Below, one piece after another: positions 1 through 5,090 of a DNA stretch of 5,090 nt. The position numbers were made by a program, and so were the translations under genes. Below the pieces are notes generated by a model. The model did no database searches and was not told where the DNA came from. It saw only the letters and a program-made list of their open reading frames with translations. The DNA is from Clostridia bacterium. GTDB lineage: Bacteria; Bacillota; Clostridia; Christensenellales; Aristaeellaceae. The stretch's first letter is position 1; each line of letters opens with the position of its first letter. Where the stretch lies: positions 1-5,090 of the forward strand of contig JAFUGB010000233.1 in NCBI GenBank assembly GCA_017469605.1. The letters are read 5' to 3'.

Positions 1-937
1 CCTTGCTGGCCAGGGCGGAGGAACGGGATACCCGGGGATTGACCTCAATAACGGCGTACTCGCTGCCGTCGGGCTTTAGGGCAAACTGGCAGTTGCAGCC
101 GCCCACGATGCCGATGGCCCCCACAATATCCAGCGCCGCCTGGCGCAGCATATTCAGTTCCCGGGGGCTGAGCGTGAGCGCCGGGGCGGCCACGATGCTG
201 TCGCCGGTATGCACGCCCACGGGATCAATATTTTCCATGGAGCATACCGATACGGCGTTGCCCAGGCAGTCCCGCATGGTTTCAAACTCAATCTCCTTCC
301 AGCCCGATATGCACTTTTCCACCAGTATCTGGGTGATGGGCGAAAGATCCAGGCCGGTTTTGGCGATCAGCGCCAATTCCTCAGGCGTTGCGGCAATGCC
401 GCCGCCCGTGCCGCCCAGCGTAAAGGCCGGGCGCACGATGACGGGATAGCCGATCCTGCCGGCGATCGCCAGGGCGGTTTCCACATCCTGGGCGATATCG
501 GAGGGCACGCAGGGCTGGCCAATGGCCGCCATGGCGTCCCGGAACAGCTCCCTGTCCTCGGCCTGGTCAATGCCCCGGATATCGGTGCCCAGCAGCCGCA
601 CGCCATACTTGTCCAGCACGCCGGCGCGCTTAAGCTGCATGGCCAGCGTCAGGCCGGTCTGGCCGCCCAGCCCGGCCAGCAGGCTGTCGGGCCGCTCCTT
701 TTCAATGACTCGCGTCACGGTCTGGACGGTCAGCGCCTCCAGGTAAATTTCATTGGCCAGGTGCTGATCGGTCATGATGGTGGCCGGGTTGCTGTTTACC
801 AGCACGACGTCCAGCCCTTCGTCCTTGAGCACCCGGCATGCCTGGGCGCCGGCATAGTCAAACTCGGCGGCCTGGCCGATAACGATGGGCCCGCTGCCGA
901 TCACCAGCACTTTGCGGATCTGCTTATCTTTTGGCAT
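1..937 (-). CDS. carB: Carbamoyl-phosphate synthase large subunit, N-terminal part (runs off left edge)
   Basis: This subunit uses ammonia released by the small subunit, bicarbonate and two ATP to make carbamoyl phosphate for arginine and pyrimidine synthesis in the cytoplasm. About 312 codons are visible, of roughly 1,070 usual for the family. The N-terminus reads MPKDKQIRKVLVIGSGPIVIG, followed by EFDYAGAQACRVLK and VNSNPATIMTD (about 25-57), the pre-ATP-grasp fold. The carboxyphosphate ATP-grasp domain follows, with the glycine-rich loop TLGGTGGG (173-180), GWKEIEFE (212-219), the HTGDSI segment (243-248) and the metal and ATP residues of EVNPRVSRSSALASK (298-312). The family's usual SNVQFA segment reads CNCQFA here (281-286), with the metal-ligand Gln kept. 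The ATG at 935-937 is chosen because AAGGAAGG (945-952) lies 7 bases upstream and the start aligns with E. coli CarB. No carA lies next to it: argF is the upstream neighbour, 70 bases away. Assignment is secure; whether it serves arginine only is inferred from context. Confidence 0.97.
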   Translation of the reverse strand, partial: MPKDKQIRKVLVIGSGPIVIGQAAEFDYAGAQACRVLKDEGLDVVLVNSNPATIMTDQHLANEIYLEALTVQTVTRVIEKERPDSLLAGLGGQTGLTLAMQLKRAGVLDKYGVRLLGTDIRGIDQAEDRELFRDAMAAIGQPCVPSDIAQDVETALAIAGRIGYPVIVRPAFTLGGTGGGIAATPEELALIAKTGLDLSPITQILVEKCISGWKEIEFETMRDCLGNAVSVCSMENIDPVGVHTGDSIVAAPALTLSPRELNMLRQAALDIVGAIGIVGGCNCQFALKPDGSEYAVIEVNPRVSRSSALASK

Positions 938-1007
938 GGATTTGCCTTCCTTTCTTTGGGGTGCGCTGCAATGTCCGGATGCCCGCGGGCCAAGAGCCCG
1001 GGCGTCC
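938..1007 (-). other. argF-carB spacer with GC-rich hairpin and carB ribosome site
   Basis: This 70-base spacer separates the argF stop from the carB start. At 981-1003 there is an imperfect inverted repeat: GCCCG pairs with CGGGC and GGC with GCC around a 5-base loop (TCTTG in the transcript), with a 2-base bulge. No U-run follows it, so it does not look like an intrinsic terminator. It could stabilise the mRNA end or slow polymerase slightly. The carB ribosome site AAGGAAGG is at 945-952. I see no convincing -10/-35 pair or ArgR-like operator, so carB probably depends on read-through from argF. Confidence 0.4.
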
Positions 1008-1997
1008 TTACCCCAGCGTAGCCGCCATTACGGCCTTGATGGTGTGCATGCGGTTTTCGGCCTCGTCAAACACGATGGATTGAGGGCCTTCAAACACAGC
1101 GTCTGTGACCTCCATGGCGGTGAGGCCGTATTTTTCATGGATCTGGCGGCCGATGCCGGTGTTCAGGTCGTGGAAGGCCGGCAGGCAATGCATGAAGCGG
1201 CTTTGGGGCCCGGCGGCAGCCATCAGGGCTGCGTTGACCTGGTAGGGCGAAAGCGCGGCGATGCGCTCCTGCCATACGGCGTCGGGCTCGCCCATGGATA
1301 CCCATACGTCGGTATAGAGCACATCGGCGCCCCGCACGGCTTGCAGCGGATCGACAATGAATTCCAGCACGGCGCCGGTTTCCCGGACAATGGCCCTGCA
1401 TTTTTCGATCAGGGCGGCGTTGGGAAAATACTTTTCAGGCGCGCAGGCCACAAAATGCAGGCCCATCTTGGCGCAGCCCACCATCAGGCTGTCGCCCATG
1501 TTATACCGGGCATCTCCCAGGTAGACCAGCTTTTTGCCGCGCAGATCGCCAAAATGCTCCCGGATGGTCAAAAGATTGGCCAGTACCTGGGTGGGGTGGA
1601 ACTCGTTGGTCAGGCCGTTCCATACCGGGACCCCGGCGTACCTGGCCAATTCCTCCACCACATCCTGGCCGAATCCCCGGTACTCAATGCCGTCATACAT
1701 GCGGCCCAGCACCCTTGCGGTATCGGCAATGCTTTCCTTTTTGCCCATCTGGCTGCCGCTGGGATCCAGATAGGTGCTGTGCATGCCCAAATCGGCCGCC
1801 GCCACCTCGAAGGCGCAGCGGGTGCGGGTGCTGGTTTTTTCAAAGATCAGGGCAATGTTTTTGCCCTGGCACAGCTTGTGGGGGACGCCCGCCTTTTTCT
1901 TTTGCTTGAGCTCGGCCGCCAATTGCAGCAGGCCCTCAATTTCATCGGGCGTATAGTCCAGCAGCGTCAAAAAGGAACGGCCCTTCAATGCGCTCAT
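1008..1997 (-). CDS. argF: Ornithine carbamoyltransferase
   Basis: This cytoplasmic enzyme joins carbamoyl phosphate and L-ornithine to give citrulline and phosphate. The 329-residue length is normal for the family. The carbamoyl phosphate loop STRTR is at 56-60, followed by SGSQMGKKES (80-89) and RMYDGIEYRG (99-108). HPTQ is at 134-137. The ornithine-binding Asn is probably N166 in GDARYNMG, and the SMG loop lies in DVWVSMGE (230-237). HCLPAFHD (270-277) supplies the catalytic Cys271. These motifs separate it from aspartate carbamoyltransferase. It resembles the E. coli ArgI/ArcB type, so sequence alone cannot exclude a catabolic role, but the argG-carB context supports biosynthesis. Two family Asp positions are Asn here: TNEFHPTQ (usual TDEFHPTQ) and VLANLL (usual LLADLL). 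The ATG start has GGAGG at 2005-2009, 7 bases upstream, and sits 27 bases after the transporter ATPase stop, so co-transcription is very likely. Confidence 0.97.
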   Translation of the reverse strand: MSALKGRSFLTLLDYTPDEIEGLLQLAAELKQKKKAGVPHKLCQGKNIALIFEKTSTRTRCAFEVAAADLGMHSTYLDPSGSQMGKKESIADTARVLGRMYDGIEYRGFGQDVVEELARYAGVPVWNGLTNEFHPTQVLANLLTIREHFGDLRGKKLVYLGDARYNMGDSLMVGCAKMGLHFVACAPEKYFPNAALIEKCRAIVRETGAVLEFIVDPLQAVRGADVLYTDVWVSMGEPDAVWQERIAALSPYQVNAALMAAAGPQSRFMHCLPAFHDLNTGIGRQIHEKYGLTAMEVTDAVFEGPQSIVFDEAENRMHTIKAVMAATLG

Positions 1998-2024
1998 GTG
2001 TCTGCCTCCATTTTCATATTTGTA

Positions 2025-2774
2025 TTACAGGATTTTTGCCAGGAAGGATCGCAGCCGCTCGTTTTGGGGCGCTCCGAAAATTTCGGCGGGCGTGCCCTCT
2101 TCCTGCAAAACGCCGTCATCCAAAAATACCACCCGGCTGGCCACCTCCCTGGCAAAGCCCATTTCATGGGTGACCACCACCATGGTCATGCCGTCCCGGG
2201 CCAGGCGCTTCATTACATCCAGCACCTCGCCCACCATTTCGGGGTCCAAAGCGCTGGTGGGCTCGTCAAACAGCATGACTTCGGGCTGCATGCACAGGGC
2301 GCGCACGATGGCCACGCGCTGCTTCTGCCCGCCGCTGAGCTGGGCGGGATAGGCGTTCGCCCGGTCGGCCAGGCCCACCCGGCCCAGCAAATCCAGCGCC
2401 CGCTTTTCGGCCTCGTCCTTTGCGGCCTTTTTCAGCATCAGCGGGGCGCAGGTCATATTCTGCAGCACGTTCATATGGGGAAACAGGTTGAACTGCTGGA
2501 ACACCATGCCCATTTTTTGGCGGTGCAGGTTCAAATCGGTCCCCTTTGCCATCAAATCCACCCCGTCAAACCAAATGTGGCCGGCCGTGGGCTTTTCCAG
2601 CAGGTTCAGGCATCGCAAAAAGGTGCTTTTGCCCGAGCCCGACGGCCCGATCACGCACACCACTTCGCCCTTTTGGATATCGGTGGAAATCCCCTTGAGC
2701 ACCTCCAGCCCTTCAAAGCTTTTATGCAGGTTTTCCACCCGCAGCAGCGGCTCACGCATGTCTGACACCGGCAC
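2025..2774 (-). CDS. Polar amino acid ABC importer, ATP-binding protein (GlnQ/HisP/ArtP type)
   Basis: This is the ATPase of an amino acid importer. It works as a dimer on the inner face of the membrane and powers uptake by ATP hydrolysis. The 249-residue sequence holds, in order, Walker A GPSGSGKST (43-51), the Q-loop in VFQQFNLFPH (91-100), the signature LSGGQKQR (146-153), Walker B VMLFDE (166-171), the D-loop SALD (174-177) and the switch His203 in VTHEMGFA. The segment VFQQFNLFPH followed by N-V-L-Q-N is typical of the polar amino acid subfamily. After the signature it reads VAIVRAL where VAIARAL is usual; this is a mild change. There is no C-terminal regulatory extension of the MetN kind. 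Two starts are possible: GTG at 2772-2774 (249 residues) or ATG at 2757-2759 (244 residues). Both overlap the permease end. The gene sits between the permease and argF and most likely serves the same importer. Confidence 0.95.
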   Translation of the reverse strand: MPVSDMREPLLRVENLHKSFEGLEVLKGISTDIQKGEVVCVIGPSGSGKSTFLRCLNLLEKPTAGHIWFDGVDLMAKGTDLNLHRQKMGMVFQQFNLFPHMNVLQNMTCAPLMLKKAAKDEAEKRALDLLGRVGLADRANAYPAQLSGGQKQRVAIVRALCMQPEVMLFDEPTSALDPEMVGEVLDVMKRLARDGMTMVVVTHEMGFAREVASRVVFLDDGVLQEEGTPAEIFGAPQNERLRSFLAKIL

Positions 2775-2783
2775 GCAGCCTCC
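2752..2783 (-). promoter_or_regulatory. Permease-ATPase overlap with alternative start codons
   Basis: The permease stop TGA (2752-2754) lies inside the start of the ATPase gene. If the ATG at 2757-2759 is used, the overlap is the 8 bases ATGCGTGA, a classic layout for translational coupling by terminating ribosomes. If the GTG at 2772-2774 is used, the overlap is 23 bases, with a strong site AAGGGAGG ending only 4 bases before the start, closer than the 5-7 bases seen at the other genes here. The same site is 19 bases from the ATG, which is too far for direct use. The start is therefore not settled by sequence alone. Confidence 0.6.
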
Positions 2784-3444
2784 CTTCCAGTACGCTTAAA
2801 AGCTTGGTCAGTCCGATTACCAGGATCAGGTAGATCACAGCTACGGCGATCAGCGGGTTCACCGCGTCGTAGGTCAGGTTGCGTATCTGGTTGCCGCGGC
2901 TGGTCAGATCAAACACGCCCACATATCCCGCCACCGAGGTCTCCTTGATCAGCGAGATCATTTCGTTGCCGATGGCGGGCAAAATCACCCGCACGGCCTG
3001 GGGCAGGATGATCTTGCGCATGGTCTGCATGCTGGACAGGCCCAGGGAGCGGCCGGCCTCCATCTGCCCCTTATCCACGCTGTTGATGCCGCTGCGGATG
3101 ATTTCGGCCACATAAGCGCCGGAATTGATGCCAAAGCCCAAAATGCATACGCCCAGCGGATTGCGCGTGCCCGCGAAAATCGCGTACACCAGTACCATCA
3201 GCAGCACCATTACCGGTACGCCGCGGATCACCGTGGTATACACATCGCAGAGGAAGGCGGCCGGCTTCAGTTTTCCGTTATCCGCCGCAAAATATTTGAT
3301 CACGGCAATCAGCGTGCCGATCACGATGCCGATGGCAAGCGCGCCCAGGGAAATGAGCAGCGTGTTCCTCAGGCCCTGGGGAATCAGCCGCCAATAGCCC
3401 TTGGCGATAAACGTTCTGTGCAGCTGCTGCAGCCAGGTTTCCAC
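2752..3444 (-). CDS. Polar amino acid ABC importer, permease (HisM/GlnP family)
   Basis: This integral membrane protein forms the channel of the importer. The 230-residue length fits the family. Around five hydrophobic segments are visible: roughly 28-49, 77-91, 98-116, 150-172 and 197-217. The N-terminal GLRNTLLISLGALAIG is the usual entry into the permease domain. The cytoplasmic EAA loop that docks on the ATPase is clear at 129-150, starting EAGRSLGLSS and ending LPQA, followed by LPAIGNEMISLIKETS (155-170), another family hallmark. Only one permease gene is present, so the channel is probably a homodimer. The start is GTG at 3442-3444, chosen because the strong site GGGAGGG (3450-3456) lies 5 bases upstream and the protein then has a normal N-terminus. 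It follows the binding protein gene after a structured 113-base gap and overlaps the ATPase gene. Confidence 0.94.
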   Translation of the reverse strand: METWLQQLHRTFIAKGYWRLIPQGLRNTLLISLGALAIGIVIGTLIAVIKYFAADNGKLKPAAFLCDVYTTVIRGVPVMVLLMVLVYAIFAGTRNPLGVCILGFGINSGAYVAEIIRSGINSVDKGQMEAGRSLGLSSMQTMRKIILPQAVRVILPAIGNEMISLIKETSVAGYVGVFDLTSRGNQIRNLTYDAVNPLIAVAVIYLILVIGLTKLLSVLEGRLRAGVRHA

Positions 3445-3457
3445 AAAATCCCTCCCT

Positions 3458-3482
3458 GGCCCGGGAAACGGTTTTCCGGGCC
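3458..3482 (-). other. GC-rich hairpin just upstream of the permease ribosome site
   Basis: In the transcript, GGCCCGG pairs with CCGGGCC. The helix continues after one A/C mismatch with AAA/UUU around a 3-base loop. The 3' arm ends at 3458, one base from the purine-rich permease ribosome site (GGGAGGG at 3450-3456). Such a stem beside the site could limit ribosome access or protect the downstream mRNA. The pairing is seen in the sequence; the effect is inferred. Confidence 0.5.
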
Positions 3483-3483
3483 C

Positions 3484-3515
3484 AAAAGCGCCTTCTCCCG
3501 ATCAAAGGAGAAGGC
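3484..3515 (-). terminator. Weak terminator-like hairpin between binding protein and permease
   Basis: In the transcript a perfect 9-bp stem, GCCUUCUCC with GGAGAAGGC, closes an 8-base loop (3490-3515). It is followed by GC and then only four U residues (3484-3487) before GGGCC. It begins about 42 bases after the binding protein stop. The short U-run suggests partial termination or a 3'-end stabilising stem rather than a full stop, since the permease and ATPase need this transcript. Such elements are common after binding protein genes and give more binding protein than membrane parts. Confidence 0.55.
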
Positions 3516-3557
3516 AGCAAACGAAAAACGGTGGTATTTCTCCCAACGCCCGGGCCT

Positions 3558-4355
3558 TTATTGGGCCGCGGGCACCTCGTAGGCTTCCCCGTAGGCTTCA
3601 AAGATGGCGGCCATATCGCCCGACGCCATCAGGTCGCCCAGCACGGCGTTCACCGCGTCCACCAGCGTTTCGCTGCCGAAGGCAAAGGCGAAGGCATAGG
3701 GCTCCTCGGTCAGGGGTTCTTCCAGGATCTTCAGCTGCGCGCCGCCGGTCTGGTTATACTCCTCCACCATGCGCTTGGCCACGGTGTTGTCAATTACCCA
3801 GGCGTCCACCGAGCCCTTGACCAGGGCCAGCTCGGCATCCACATTGGCTTTAAAGGCGCTCATGTCATAGCCCGCTTCCAGGCACAGCACCTCGGCGGTG
3901 GTGCCGCTCTGAACGGCCACTTTTTTGCCGGCAAGATCGGCCACGGCGGCGATGGGGCTGTCCTCAGTGACCACCACCACCTGGGCGGCCAGGTAGTATA
4001 CATCGGAAAACAGCACGTTCTGCTTGCGGTGCTCGGTAACGGTAAAGCCCGATACGCCGATGTCCGCGGCGCCGTTCGCCACATCGGTCAGCACAAAATC
4101 AAAATCAGTGGGCTTGATATCCAGCGTGACGCCCAGCTTTTCGGCCACGATATTCATGATATCGATCTCAATGCCCTCATAGTCCACGGCGCCGGTGCCG
4201 ATGTCCACCACCAGGTTTTCAAAGGGCGGGAAATCGGGGCTGGAAGACATTACGATTTTGCCGGCGGCCTGCACCTCGTCCAGCGTGGCGGCAAAAGCGG
4301 AGACCGCGGAAAGCGCCATGGCAAGCGCCAGCAGCAAAGAAACAAGCTTTTTCAT
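3558..4355 (-). CDS. Polar amino acid ABC importer, substrate-binding protein (SBP family 3)
   Basis: This is the exported receptor that catches the amino acid and delivers it to the permease. The 265 residues begin with a signal peptide: KK, a hydrophobic core (about 4-18), then AFA before A23, a type I signal peptidase site. There is no lipobox Cys; the only Cys is C158. Family segments follow in order: PDFPPFE (40-46), YEGIEIDIMN (59-68), GAADIGVSGFTVTEHRK (95-111) and GKKVAVQSGTTAEV (143-156). By alignment with HisJ/LAO, R110 should hold the substrate carboxylate and D189 the amino group, so the ligand is an alpha-amino acid. The HisJ side-chain contact Asp11 aligns with S39, and Tyr14 with F42. 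The ATG at 4353-4355 has GGAGG (4363-4367) 7 bases upstream, and the gene starts 14 bases after the argG stop. Arginine, ornithine or citrulline are the likely ligands from context; the exact one is not known. Confidence 0.94.
   Translation of the reverse strand: MKKLVSLLLALAMALSAVSAFAATLDEVQAAGKIVMSSSPDFPPFENLVVDIGTGAVDYEGIEIDIMNIVAEKLGVTLDIKPTDFDFVLTDVANGAADIGVSGFTVTEHRKQNVLFSDVYYLAAQVVVVTEDSPIAAVADLAGKKVAVQSGTTAEVLCLEAGYDMSAFKANVDAELALVKGSVDAWVIDNTVAKRMVEEYNQTGGAQLKILEEPLTEEPYAFAFAFGSETLVDAVNAVLGDLMASGDMAAIFEAYGEAYEVPAAQ
3578..3599. repeat. Short tandem repeat in the 3' end of the binding protein gene
   Basis: A 10-base unit, cgtaggcttc on the plus strand, occurs twice with a 12-base period (3578-3587 and 3590-3599). 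It encodes the repeated residues EAYG-EAYE near the C-terminus. It keeps the reading frame and may be a small slippage duplication or chance codon use. Confidence 0.4.
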
Positions 4356-4369
4356 GTTTTTTCCTCCTT

Positions 4370-5090
4370 TTATTTCCGGGTTTGCCGGTCCACCATGGCC
4401 TGTACGGCGATGGGCAGGCCGTACAGGTTGATGAAGCCCGCCGCCTGGCTCTGGTCATAATCGCTTTCACCGAAGGTGGCGATGGATTCGCTGTACAGGC
4501 TGTAGGGGCTGGCGACGCCGGCCTTGATGATATTGCCCTTGTAGAGCTTGAGCTTTACCGTGCCGGTGACCTTCTCCTGGGTTTTGTCCACAAAGGCGCT
4601 GAGCGCTTCCCTGAGGGGCGTGAACCACTGGCCGTTGTACACAAGCTCTGCGAAGGTGATGGACAGGCGCTGCTTTTCATGCAGCGTCAGCTTGTCCAGG
4701 CAGATGCTTTCCAGCGCCTCATGGGCCCGGTACAGGATGGTGCCGCCGGGGGTTTCATACACGCCGCGGCACTTCATGCCCACCAGGCGGTTCTCCACGA
4801 GATCGATAATGCCGATGCCGTTGGCGCCGCCGATCTGGTTGAGCTTTAAGATGATCTCCTTGGCGCTCAGGGCCTGGCCGTCCAGCGTTACGGGCTTGCC
4901 CTGGTCAAAGCCGATGGTTACATAGGTGGGGGCATCGGGCGCCTGCAGGGGCGATACGCCCATTTCCAGGAAGCCCGGCTTTTCATACTGGGGCTCGTTG
5001 GCCGGGTCCTCCAGGTCTAAGCCCTCATGGCTCAGGTGCCACAGGTTTTTATCCTTGCTGTAGTTGGTTTCGCGGTTGATCTTCAGCGGA
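4370..5090 (-). CDS. argG: Argininosuccinate synthase, C-terminal part (start lies beyond right edge)
   Basis: This cytoplasmic enzyme condenses citrulline and aspartate, using ATP, to form argininosuccinate, the step before ArgH. About 239 C-terminal residues are visible of roughly 400 in the usual type I enzyme. The open frame continues to the window edge, so the internal Met at 4961-4963 is not the start. Hallmarks in order are YSKDKNLWHLSHEG and LEDPANEP near the visible start, IGIIDLVENRLVGMKCRG, YETPGGTIL, AELVYNGQWFTPLREAL, VTGTVKLKLYKGNI, SPYSLYSESIATFGE and GFINLYGLP near the end. The usual MKSRG reads MKCRG here, and the usual HGIGRID reads NGIGIID; both changes look conservative. 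The gene ends with TAA 14 bases before the binding protein start, and the next gene's ribosome site falls in that gap, so it is the most upstream visible gene of the operon. Confidence 0.97.
   Translation of the reverse strand, partial: PLKINRETNYSKDKNLWHLSHEGLDLEDPANEPQYEKPGFLEMGVSPLQAPDAPTYVTIGFDQGKPVTLDGQALSAKEIILKLNQIGGANGIGIIDLVENRLVGMKCRGVYETPGGTILYRAHEALESICLDKLTLHEKQRLSITFAELVYNGQWFTPLREALSAFVDKTQEKVTGTVKLKLYKGNIIKAGVASPYSLYSESIATFGESDYDQSQAAGFINLYGLPIAVQAMVDRQTRK

Larger units (their letters stand above)
1..5090 (-). other. Putative arginine-biosynthesis and amino acid uptake operon
   Basis: Six same-strand genes run argG, binding protein, permease, ATPase, argF, carB. Gaps are 14, 113, an overlap, 27 and 70 bases, with no promoter-like sequence evident in any gap. 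The visible steps are those around citrulline. argB, argC, argD, argH, argJ, carA and argR are not in the window. Both ends are cut, so the true limits and the promoter are unknown. Confidence 0.75.

Noticed and set aside
981..1003. GC-rich hairpin after argF as an intrinsic terminator
   Set aside because: No U-run follows the stem and carB starts shortly downstream, so termination here is unlikely.
938..1007. A separate carB promoter or ArgR operator
   Set aside because: A TTGCAG string is present in the minus-strand sense, but I saw no -10 partner and no AT-rich ArgR-box palindrome.
209..1021. A 270-codon plus-strand open frame opposite carB
   Set aside because: It is antisense to an unmistakable CarB and shows no motif of its own.
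1995..2018. Tiny minus-strand open frame (ATG AAA ATG GAG) in the ATPase-argF gap as a leader peptide
   Set aside because: It lacks its own ribosome site, contains the argF ribosome site, and has no run of regulatory codons such as Arg.
885..2765. A 626-codon plus-strand open frame opposite argF and the transporter ATPase
   Set aside because: It is in codon register with both minus-strand genes, so its stops would need TTA, CTA or TCA codons in them, which this GC-rich gene set rarely uses. Its translation matches no family I know and it lies over two well-defined enzymes.
3531..4460. A 309-codon plus-strand open frame opposite the binding protein gene
   Set aside because: It is a shadow of the minus-strand gene caused by the same codon bias; the translation is rich in His and Gly with no recognisable domain.
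4961..4963. This Met as the argG start
   Set aside because: The frame stays open to the window edge and the upstream 42 codons encode conserved ArgG residues such as NLWHLSHEG.

Overview
The window is a compact, GC-rich bacterial segment in which every credible gene is on the minus strand. Transcription runs from the right edge to the left. In order of transcription it holds argG (argininosuccinate synthase, 5' part outside the window), a three-gene polar amino acid ABC importer (binding protein, permease, ATPase), argF (ornithine carbamoyltransferase) and carB (carbamoyl-phosphate synthase large subunit, 3' part outside the window). About 95% of the bases are coding. The intergenic gaps are 14, 113, -8 or -23 (overlap), 27 and 70 bases, so this looks like one arginine-biosynthesis operon. 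Its promoter and any ArgR operator would lie beyond the right edge.

The organism is most likely a high-GC member of the Bacillota (Clostridia-like). The basis is the strong GGAGG-type ribosome sites 5-7 bases before most starts, use of GTG starts, the protein flavour, and tight clustering of arg genes with an importer. This is an inference from style, not a taxonomic call. One feature does not fit a typical monoderm: the binding protein has a plain signal peptide with no lipobox cysteine.

The genes meet at citrulline. CarB (with a small subunit not seen here) makes carbamoyl phosphate, ArgF joins it to ornithine to give citrulline, and ArgG condenses citrulline with aspartate. The importer sits between the enzyme that consumes citrulline and the enzyme that makes it, so its cargo is probably arginine, ornithine or citrulline. 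The binding protein keeps the residues that hold the amino acid backbone, but it has Ser where HisJ/LAO-type proteins have the Asp that touches the side chain. That makes a neutral ligand such as citrulline worth testing.

The main non-coding structure is the 113-base gap between binding protein and permease. It holds a 9-bp hairpin followed by four U residues, and then a second GC-rich hairpin that abuts the permease ribosome site. This would favour binding protein over membrane components. A weaker GC-rich hairpin lies between argF and carB. I saw no RNA genes, mobile elements, CRISPR arrays or phage features, and no gene-free stretch over 300 bases. I found no clearly new system; the interest lies in how the importer is embedded and in the details of its binding protein.
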